Assembly (NCBI GenBank): GCA_900617975.1
Contig: UZAE01002093.1
Span: 1 to 10,347, forward strand
Origin: Rodentolepis nana
Lineage: Eukaryota > Platyhelminthes > Cestoda > Cyclophyllidea > Hymenolepididae
Reading direction: 5' to 3'
Length of the DNA: 10,347 nucleotides
The position numbers were made by a program, and so were the translations under genes. The notes under the pieces were generated by a model. The model did not search any database and was not told where the DNA came from. It saw only the letters and a list, made by a program, of their open reading frames with translations. How positions within the stretch are numbered: the stretch's first letter is position 1; each line of letters opens with the position of its first letter. Shown here piece by piece: positions 1-8,700 of the stretch.

Positions 1-269
1 TCCACATTTGAGAGACTATTCACCTCTTGACATTAAATGGATAATTGTTTGCCAAATTAATGATAATGCAAACGGATGTATTTAAAATGCCTTGTTAGGT
101 TCAATCTCTGTCGAAATTAGCTTTACATTAAAATGAGAACAAATGATAGTGAAGATGATAAATTGCACCACTCCATCTGGGATGCTTTTATATCAAGGGA
201 GTCGCTCATACTGTGGAAGCAAGGATGTTGAAGCAAAGTCCATGAGCGGAGGAAGTGGTGGGTTGGTTT
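1..269. other. No gene seen
   Basis: AT-rich sequence with stops in all frames at short intervals. If the exon at 270-374 is real, this would be its 3' untranslated region and flank. I see no RNA gene or repeat here. Confidence 0.5.
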
Positions 270-374
270 TCACAACTTTGCATAGGAAAAGGAGTCTTCG
301 GTGTTGATTTTATCTTCATACCACTTCAAAGAAGGATCATCATCGTTTGCGATACCTGACGGAGTCCCATCAAA
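270..374 (-). CDS. Possible last exon of a second minus-strand gene
   Basis: The frame is open from 422 down to a TGA at 270-272. The part after a possible acceptor (GGTGAG ending at 375, phase 0) reads FDGTPSGIANDDDPSLKWYE, then DKINTEDSFSYAKL and stop. The composition (acidic, with Trp, Tyr and Pro, few rare residues) looks like a real conserved C-terminus, but I do not recognise the family. An alternative acceptor at 356 (CCGTCAG) would shorten the exon and enter in phase 1. No upstream exon has been linked to it; a weak candidate at about 1801-2000 has a phase-1 donor. It could also be chance or an old pseudogene. Confidence 0.3.
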   Translation of the reverse strand, partial: FDGTPSGIANDDDPSLKWYEDKINTEDSFSYAKL

Positions 375-486
375 CTCACCAATTTGCAAGGCATATGAAG
401 ATGCGAATAATAAGATCGTTTTTCAAATAACAATTCGTTGTGGGTCACATCTCCTTTATTCATATTGTCTGCCTTAGTTGCAGAAA

Positions 487-1089
487 TTTTTTTATTTATT
501 TATTTATATCAAATGGCAGGCTTTATGATATTTATCATTAGCCCTTTAGTTGACTTCAGGCTTCACAGAAGGGAAGGAACGTCAAATTGAAATAAATCGA
601 GAGTGGGGGGGACCAGAAGAGTGTTTCAAAGATGTAAGAGACGAACACAAAGTTAAAACAAAGGTGAGGTGAGTACTGTGGAAATAGTCGAATATGACAT
701 ACAGTGGGGTGATGGTAGTTTTATATTCGAATATGGCATAGAGTGAGGTGATGGTAGTTTGAGAGGTCGAATATGACATACAGTGGGGTGATGGTAGTTT
801 GAAGGATGTCGAATATGACATACAGTGGGGTGATGGTAGTTTGAAGTTTCGAATATGACATACAGTGGGGTGATGGTAGTTTGAAGTGGAAGTAGACGAA
901 TATGACATACAGTGGGGTGATGGTAGTTTGAAGTCAACTGCCGGTTAATAGATTTTTTGCCGTATGGGTCTGTTGCCCAAATATGACATACAGTGGGGTG
1001 ATGGTAGTTTGAAGTGAGACTTTTTTTGCCGTATAAATATACGTTGCCCAGGGTGCACCATGTGGAGGTAAGTCTATCGCACACCGAGG
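487..1089 (-). mobile_element. SINE-like retroposon, left copy with internal amplification (603 bp)
   Basis: This is the same family as 9706-10029 but in the opposite orientation. Its head (GGTGTGCGATAGACTTACC, read on the minus strand) lies at 1085 and its tail of ATAAATAAATA and a run of seven A lies at 487-510. A target-site duplication TGCAGAAA flanks it (479-486 and 1090-1097), extendable to 11 matches in 13 positions. It is almost twice as long as the right copy, mainly because of a tandem array at 689-1014 and a partial repeat of the head region. The long open frames across the array on the minus strand reflect unit lengths near multiples of three and should not be read as a gene. Confidence 0.7.
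689..1014 (+). repeat. Tandem array of seven ~40-base units inside the left retroposon
   Basis: Units begin near 689, 728, 768, 810, 850, 897 and 979. A core of about 30 bases (GACATACAGTGGGG followed by TGATGGTAGTTT) is identical in six units; the second unit differs at several positions. Between cores lie short variable joins of roughly 6-13 bases (for example TTATATT, AGAGGT, AAGTTT). The seventh unit is displaced by about 40 bases that match the head-proximal part of the element. The right copy holds just one diverged unit (about 9798-9838). Confidence 0.9.
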
Positions 1090-1097
1090 TGCAGAAA

Positions 1098-2304
1098 ATA
1101 GCTCCCAGAAAAGAAAAGACGAGGAGTGTCAAGACATAAATAGTTTTGAGACAATTGAGAAATTAGTAAATATTGATTAAAAAATAGCCCAACTGCAAAG
1201 GGAACGAACTTTAATATTTTGACAATGTAAATGAAATTGTTTCGCTTCCTAAAATGCGAAACGAATACAATGTCCCCATTTTCTCACTTGAACAAATGAT
1301 TCGTTCACTTGACTGCATTTAATTAATTTTCAAATAATGTTTTGTTTCGAGTATCATCTAGTTAGCACATACACAGTGAAAGACAAGATGAACCGGTCTA
1401 ACCGATTTGCCTTTTTTGCGTCTTTGTTGGGTCTTTTTGGTGTTAATTTTGGTACTAATAAATATTTACAGCCTCAAACGCTTATGATTCATCGGGTATT
1501 TCTCCCATTTCCATTACAATGGCTCAATTTTTTACTCTACTAATCCTCAAGGGATAATTTGATTAGCTGAAGATAAAGTGTCTACATTTTCTTCCTCCTT
1601 TGAAAACTGCTTGCCAATGCTCACACTTAAAGGGCGTGGAATGCAGAACTCTTCTTAAGGCAGAAACGTTTTTTTCGAATACCTGAACATAAAGAAGCTG
1701 TTTCCTCGGAGACGAGAGCTCTTCGGTCATATTTTGCCCATCGCACTTCGGTTTGTTTCATGTGGATTAGTTAGGTCTTTGAGTTGTGAATGGCACTTAC
1801 GTTCACTGTAAACTAACATAGTATTTGAATACAGTGGAGTGGCAAGCTCACTTTTCTTTACTTCTTTAATACCTCTCAGAGCCACAACTGCGAAACGTTG
1901 CGGGCTTAACCTTCTTGCATGATTTGCATTTGTATCCCAATGTAATTCATACTTATCAGAATTGACCATCAGTGGTATTTGCTGAGCTTCTTACTCTAAT
2001 TCGCGAATAATTATTCATTAAAGGGCTCGAACTTATATGCCCGATGTTTTCTGTTCACTTGGAGAAATGGCATTACGCCTTTTCACTTTAAATGCATAAG
2101 GAAAGACAGCTAAGTCGTTTTTAGTTTTGAAATACTTCAGCTTAACAAACAATTGTCAACTTTTTGCCCCCAGCACAATTGAAGTTGATAAGAGAAAAAA
2201 GCGGGTTTTCTGGACATACACGTAATGCATATACAAAAGAGAGTAAGAACAACAGTAGCAATATATCAGTAGTAATAGCCACGAGAAGGAGGGTGGGTGA
2301 AGTA
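1098..2304. other. Mostly non-coding stretch left of the Phactr-like gene
   Basis: No gene can be supported. A plus-strand frame at 1337-1543 includes an internal ATG reading MNRSNRFAFFASLLGLFG with a hydrophobic middle, but nothing around it supports translation. A minus-strand frame at 1727-1969 (MVNSDKYELHWDTNANHARR at its start) ends near a good donor (GAAC|GTAAGT, intron starting 1800), but its upstream acceptor region is purine-rich and weak. Some of this may be 3' untranslated region of the Phactr-like gene; I could not settle on a poly(A) signal. Confidence 0.4.
1239..1262. repeat. Small inverted repeat
   Basis: GTTTCGC (1239-1245) and GCGAAAC (1256-1262) are perfect inverted copies around a 10-base loop. 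They lie in AT-rich non-coding DNA just beyond the left retroposon. No partner feature gives it a role. Confidence 0.5.
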
Positions 2305-2354
2305 GGAGAAGGAGGAGGAGGAGGAGGAGGACTTGAGGAGGAAGGGAGGAGGAG
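2305..2354 (+). repeat. GGA-rich microsatellite / purine tract
   Basis: A pure (GGA)n run at 2311-2331 is extended on both sides by imperfect purine sequence (AGGAGAA before, GAGGAGGAAGGGAGGAGGAG after). On the minus strand this is a CTCC-rich pyrimidine tract just beyond the stop of the Phactr-like gene, so it may fall in its 3' untranslated region. The poly-Gly and poly-Pro frames across it are repeat artefacts. Confidence 0.85.
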
Positions 2355-2527
2355 AGTGTGAGGCGTTGAATGTTGAAATTGACATCTCCACCTTACTCCT
2401 TTGCCTTCATTCAGCACCCATCGCAAATATCAGTTTTCGGTCCATCTACTTGTGAAAGGCACTGCGTGTGCACGGCTTGAAAGCAGAGCGTACTTCAGTG
2501 TAGTTTTATCATAAAGTAAAAATAAAT

Positions 2528-2611
2528 ATGGCTGCGAATGGTATTGTGAAAGATACTCGGCGACTCTATGGGTTTAGTACAGGTGAAACACTATTCATCG
2601 GTGAAATCTGA
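2528..2611 (+). CDS. Short plus-strand ORF or first exon (tentative)
   Basis: An ATG with A at -3 and G at +4 (AATATGGCT) opens a 27-codon frame beginning MAANGIVKDTRRLYGFSTG and ending at TGA 2609-2611. A possible donor (TACAG|GTGAAA) at 2582 would leave 18 codons in phase 1. The 100 bases upstream are more GC-rich and CpG-bearing than their surroundings, which would suit a transcription start. It overlaps the 3' side of the Phactr-like gene in antisense. I can offer no homology and no downstream exon. Confidence 0.2.
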   Translation: MAANGIVKDTRRLYGFSTGETLFIGEI

Positions 2612-2680
2612 AAAAGTTGAAATCACATTGTCAGTTTCGCAATATTTCAAAAGTGGGAGTACTGGGAAAAATGTTTGTGG

Positions 2681-2764
2681 TTAAAACCTGGTGAATTGGC
2701 GGCTGTCTTCATGGACTTTCATTTCGTTTGACTTGTAGAGATTCAGCTCTTCCCGAATAGATGC
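2681..2764 (-). CDS. Phactr-like gene, last exon (C-terminal helix)
   Basis: The acceptor TAACTCGTTTAG ends at 2765 and the frame enters in phase 0 after a 75-base intron. It encodes 27 residues, then TAA: ASIREELN, LYKSNEMKVHE and DSRQFTRF. This corresponds to the family ending AAIRKELN, FKSTEMEVHE and SR..TRFHRP, and is the strongest single piece of homology in the window. The protein stops directly after TRF, without the HRP that ends vertebrate members. Confidence 0.9.
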   Translation of the reverse strand, partial: ASIREELNLYKSNEMKVHEDSRQFTRF

Positions 2765-5700
2765 CTAAACGAGTTACAAAATTTCCTCTTGACAGACTGT
2801 TTTGTAGCTGAACAAATAGTTGTGAGCTTGCCTACTAACCTTATCTGATGGGGTAAGTTTGACCCATGTCTTTTCTGATCGTCGATCATATTCGTCGGCG
2901 TCGATGACCTGCAAACTGGTACTGAAACGTGTTCTCGAGCCGGCACGTGTATGTACGCAACCATTTTCCTCACCCTAAGCATTGAAAAGAGAATTGCAAG
3001 GCATCAACGCTACTGACAATCGTTCAGTAGTAACTACTTTCTTAAAGATATTACCTTCTTATCCTTGTGGGCGAAACTCCTGTAGCGAACTAAAATGCGA
3101 CACAAAGACCTGTTCATTAGCAATTTTAACTAAGAAAGAACAGATTAATATTCGTACTATCCTGTAGGATACTACTTGTCACCATAAAGTTCGGTCCGAA
3201 ATTCTATGATTTCTACGACTTAGGAGAGGTAGGATTGTGACATTTGTGACTTACGCGACATGTGAAATTAGTCTTTAAACCGAAGTTCAGATGCTGCTTG
3301 CTACTTTAGCCCATCATCTTTTGTTCTCTCCCTTATGGGTCTGAGCCTAATTCGAAATCAGTTGAGAAACTGGATAGATAAATGTGCCGCTCGGGAATGT
3401 TGCATCAGGTTAATTCAATCTCTTATTTGCTCACCATTAGTTTGCCCTGATCTTAGCCATGTCAGGCATCAATCGAAAGGTAATTTGGCACATAGTCAAT
3501 TGACATTTTGATCAAAATGTAACTTACAGAAGTATCTAAGATAAAACTGTACAGGAATTATTCAAATGCTCAAAAGTGTTTGGCATCTGACGAGCAAAGT
3601 TCCAACCTAACGATTGTAATAAGATGCTCCAAGGTATTTAAGAATCAGGCGATAAGCACAAGTCAATAACTACTATGTCGAATAGAATTTAGCCTTGTGA
3701 GCTCTCAGCTTATCTTTCTTTTCTAAAGAAACTGACCAATAAGTTGACTATCTGGCCATCCAACAAATTCTCGCAAATATTGGAGTGATATAAAAGAAAA
3801 CATTCTTAACGTCTTACTGCGTTTTCGTTGATGTGGTTTAAAGTCAAGAAAATATGTAGTAACTAGAAGTTGGCTGCTGCTGTTCATGACAAGTAATCAA
3901 ATCATCTGCTTCTCAGGGTGAGCCTCTACGATTGATGTATTGAATGTATTCTATTAGAATGGAAATCTTGCTTTATTTCAGATTGGTGCTTTAAAAAATA
4001 GGTGACCTTTACATGTACCATTGTTTGATTGAATAATGTAAGCGAGCTAGTAGTGGCTGTGACACTAGCATTCGCTATTCTAATTCCTTGTATGCCCTAT
4101 ATGTACTAAAACAATGTGCTTGGCAATAAATACATGAGTAAAATATGAGACATTCATTTGGGAAAGAGAAATTAACAATTTTTACTTAATAAATGGGAAA
4201 CTTACCTTTTGTACTTGGAGTTAAAGCACAATTATTTCGATTATCCTGGGAACAAGAGGTTTGTGAGATCGGTGGGAGAGATGAAGACGTTCTGAAAACG
4301 GTCTTTCCTGTGCTTCCATTTCTTGCAATTGGCGTAGAAGTGAGAGGAGATAGCTGAGTGGTTGGTTGTATATCCATGAACGATCTAGGTCGTGTTTGAT
4401 GACCACGATTAGCTAAAATCGACTTTTTATGAGCTGGCATCGAGGTGTCTTGAATTTCAACAGGTCTCTCATCTCCATTTAAATTTGCTTGGATTGGAAT
4501 TTCAAAGTTGATGCCTGTATCCGTGCGATTCAAGCTAGTTATTGCTCCTTCGCTAAGGCGATGATGATGATGGCGGTATTGTGGCTGTAAATTGTGATTT
4601 GGTGCAAGGGACTGAAAAACGCATAAGATATATTTAAATCTTACCGCGGGAATCACATCGACTACTTTCAGTAGTTCACCCGAAATCCAATCTGAATTCC
4701 TTCTGTCGGACAGTTTGATTATTATTTACGTTAAACAACTATGCCAAAGGTGCCCTAGCATTCTGGTTTAAAGTTGTGAGCATGTGCGCACTAAGTCATG
4801 GATTGAGATAAAGCCAATCGGAAAAGAGACTTTTAACTGCTTGATCACCAAGTGTGGAATGTGAAATGTCCTTTTAATACATATTTTAGTTTGCAATGAG
4901 TATAAAAGTATAGTTGATGGTAAATTAAAAAAATTTAGAAACCTTTCATACATTGCACTGTAAAAACAGGTTAGAGATGTCCTTATAAATTTTGTTTCAG
5001 GAGTTCGCTAAGGTTGAATTTGAGCTACTTAAACTGGCTTAAACTAACATAACGTTGACTCATTATGCACTCATTATGGCGACTGCTCAGCCATCTAAAG
5101 TGTCGATCCAGTTAATAATTCTCTCAGGGAAATAACAAAACGTGAAATTTTTATTGTGGAGCAATGAAACATGAAGCGATAGACTAATCCCCCGAAGTGA
5201 AATGTTTTAATCGGGATGTAAATATATGGTTTTGAAGGTATGGTTTTTCCAGTTTCATTCAATCGTTATCTCTACAAATCTGATTTAACAACTTCGCCGC
5301 TCCCTGTAAGCAAATGCCTTCTTCCCAACGAAAATTAAATTTATTTCCTCGTCTATGAACAACAACAAACATAAAATAGTGGAAAGTTGAAGATATTACA
5401 CCTTCACACCAAAATGGAAATAAAATAATTTATTTCATGAATCAAGAAAGGTGGCTGAAAATTTCCTTCAAATCTTCTTTATTTAAGTGGAATAAGTTGC
5501 TATTCCTATGTAAGTAGCATAAGAAAATACCGAGACCACTGGAGCAAGTCTTGAAATAATTAAAATATTGCAACCTATCGCAACCATTTGGCAGGCCGTG
5601 CGATTGGTCGCTCATATATATATCAATCTCGTGGCCCTTGACTTGTACTTTTAATCCCCCCTCCCCCCCAATACACAAAAATGTCACAATTTTGAATCAG

Positions 5701-8700
5701 GGGAAAGCTGCCTTCTTGGCTTATTTCAGACAAGGAAATAACTTAGAATATATTAAGGTTTTCGAACATGGAAATAACTGAAGCCTAACCCCTTTCATGC
5801 CGAATATGGCACGAAGAGAAGCTGTTGGAAGCGTCCTCCCCTAAGTCGCAAATAGCAGCGAATTCGACAGTTCCGAAACTACAATAAGAGGGTTTAAACT
5901 CACTATCGCAACCTCAAACTGAACTAAATATTACTTGTCGTTACAAAAGTCCCAACGCTAGCATATGCACAGTAAGAATATGCAACCACTCTATGTAGGT
6001 GTTGTTGTAGATTGAAAAAAATGAAGAAGTCCTCACTCACTCTTGTTTTGGAGGTCGATGAAACGGGAATTATCTTAGGTCGAGATCTTCGTGCGTCAGT
6101 GCGATGAATAGAGGAGGTACTTGGGGGGATATTTATCATGGAGGTGCTGTTATAAGATCCACTCGTATGGAAAACAATGCCATCGGGGAAAACGTAACGT
6201 TTGCTGGTACTGCTTCCATTGGTAGTGTGAGATCGTTCGCTGAAGTCATCTTGTGCATCACTGAATCGACTTTTCACTGTATGAATTAAAGAGAAACTCA
6301 AAAAAGCACCAGAGATGTTTAATAAATTAACTGTACATTGTACTTTGTACACTTTTACTTTAAATAGACCTTATAGTAGAACTGACATGACATCAACACG
6401 GCATAAAGTCGGGGAGAAGTCTGAATAGAAAATAGTTAGTTTTCATTTTGAAATTTTGAATTTCTCTCTAATTTCATGTAATACAACTAGAGGTATTGGC
6501 CACATTCGATAAGAACCATAGAAGTGGAGTTGAATTAAATAAAGATGTATCGTAATGACATCCATAAGTGAAGATAATTAAGGAAATGCGGTCACATAGC
6601 AAGTGGAATCAGGTCTGAAGAGGTTGATTTATGACACTAAATTATCAGTACTTATTCATTTAATCTACATAGTAATGAGCATCTTGTCGTGCCCGTTATA
6701 CTCATTACCATCGAATTTTCATGCTCACATCAAGTGCAATTATAAAAAAATGAAATCGAAAGAGATTCCATCTTGTATAAATAAAAAAGAGTTCAAGTTA
6801 TTATACTTTTTTATATTGAAGTAATTCAATGTATCACGAGACTTGTTGTGCTAGTTCATTTATACCCTTCCAATTTCAAACATATGCTCTCTTGTTTTGG
6901 GGAGATTTAATAGTAGTGGATATGAATCTTCTCTTCATTTCACTTCAGAGAATTGCAAAATTTTCGTTAGAACTGGAGAGTTCAGAAGCAAAAAGTCCCT
7001 ATACAACTTACCAAAAAACCTCTCCCCTTTGCTTGTTCAAACAACACTTCCCTGCCTTCCTCTGAATCTCTTCCCAGTTTAGACCCTATATCGGGTTCAG
7101 TTGCTCTTGGGTAATTAAAAGGGGGAAGAGAGTTCACCTTCCCCAAAATACAGTCAATACTAACAATCATGCATTTAATATTACCTCACACTTCAGCGCA
7201 CTTACTTGAGGACGCTGGGCTATAAACTGGCCTAGTAGTGCGTGGAGTAGAATCAACCGAGTAAAATTGTGAGGGTGAGTAAGGCATAGATGACGTAGCC
7301 AACTTCTGAGATTCATTCAGCTGAATAATTTCAGAATTTCGTCTAATGGAATCCGTAGATATACCAGAAGCCACTAAACTCTTAGGACGTGGTAGACTAA
7401 GTGGCGTTGAAGACATTCCAACTTTCTGTTGCTCCTCTTCCTTTTGATCAATATGAAATATTTTGCAATTTGTCTACAGTGTTAACCATGATTAATTAGT
7501 TGGCAATAATTCATGAGTTTTTTGGGAATCGAGACAATAATAATCCTACCTGTCTAGGAAGAATCTGGGTCTGAATTCTTGGGATAAGGTAAGTCTTTCC
7601 AATAGGAGATTGAAGTATTCCATTAGGAAGAGGTGAAGAAGGGGAATCTTGTAAGACTATTTTTCCTTTCGTTTCATCTTCAATAGCTTTATTGGCAAGG
7701 AACATGTCTAATTTAGCACTGGAGGTAAATTTTACGGGCTTTTGAACTGGAGGTCGAGAATCTGCAGCAGGAGCAGACAACCTGGTCACACTCAAACTGT
7801 CTGTCCCCTCCAGATTTGCAGCAGTTTTATTTACCTCCTCCTCCTCATGTATTCTTCGCCTTTGTGCAGATTTAATCTTCTGAGATAATACTGAATTATT
7901 TCGAGAGCTCGAATCGGCCTTAGAAGCCTCGAGACCAGATTCAATTGATTCATCCAGATCCTCTTCATGGAGTTTAAGAGAGATAATTGATGGAAGGGAG
8001 CCTGATCGAGGAAGACGATGTTGATCATGTTCATCCAGACTACGCAACGAGTCCTGACAACGATTACGAACTGATGTACTCTGTTTAGAGCAGTAATTTG
8101 ACGGTGAGTCCTGTATCGAGTCAGTTTTAACAAGTTCGACATCGTTAGAAGTATGTGATTTTCGACTTATTGAACTTCTCTTATATCTGAAAAGAATGAG
8201 CAAAACAGCATTTTCTAATCCATTTCAATTGAAAGAATATGATTAGCTGTAATGAACTCACCTCTTAGAGGAAACTCTTTGTACTGGAATGTTTATTTCG
8301 TCACCATCAAAAAGAACCTCATTCTCATCCATAAATGGATCTCTTTCTCCAAAAGACTTCCGTCGTTCCACAGCAGATAGATGCCGGGAACTCTCACTTC
8401 CACTGCTCTCGGAATCACTTGATAAACTACCACTTGAAGAGCTGGAACTGTCACTGAAGCTTGATGAAATTTCGTCATCGCTTCCACCTTCATCTGACGA
8501 TAAAGAAACTGAGACAGGTATGTCAGATTCCTCCTCCACCTCATTTTCCGCTTCCTTTGCTACAAAACCCTCTCCATTATTCATTATCTTAGTGTTAATA
8601 GGTTGATTAGAATTTTCTTCAGGCGTATATTCAGAAAGTTCCACTAAACTGCCTTGAATTTTGGGATTATAAGGCTGCGTATTTTCATTGAGAGTAACGT

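Noticed and set aside
689..1014. CRISPR-like look of the array (constant core, variable joins)
   Set aside because: The joins are only 6-13 bases, the window is eukaryotic, and the array sits inside a retroposon.
582..1132. Long minus-strand open frames with repeated SNYHHPTVCHIR-like and LPSPHCMSYST-like peptides
   Set aside because: They are translations of the tandem array inside the left retroposon; unit lengths close to multiples of three keep frames open without any coding selection.
1727..1969. Minus-strand frame MVNSDKYELHWDT... ending near a GTAAGT donor
   Set aside because: The donor is good but the sequence before the only phase-compatible acceptor is purine-rich, and I recognise no family; kept only as a note in the region entry.
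2142..2426. Poly-Pro and poly-Gly frames on the two strands
   Set aside because: They are produced by the GGA microsatellite, not by a gene.
2743..2982. 80-codon minus-strand frame over the PP1 exon and intron
   Set aside because: It is in a different frame from the conserved Phactr reading and runs through the 75-base intron; the conserved tail is only recovered by splicing.
6603..7082. Plus-strand open frames in the 929-base intron
   Set aside because: They use AT-rich, unbiased codons, have no splice or start context, and lie opposite the intron of the minus-strand gene.
8289..8606. Plus-strand open frame opposite the acidic Ser-rich exon
   Set aside because: It is a mirror of the real minus-strand coding exon; Ser codons read backwards remain open.
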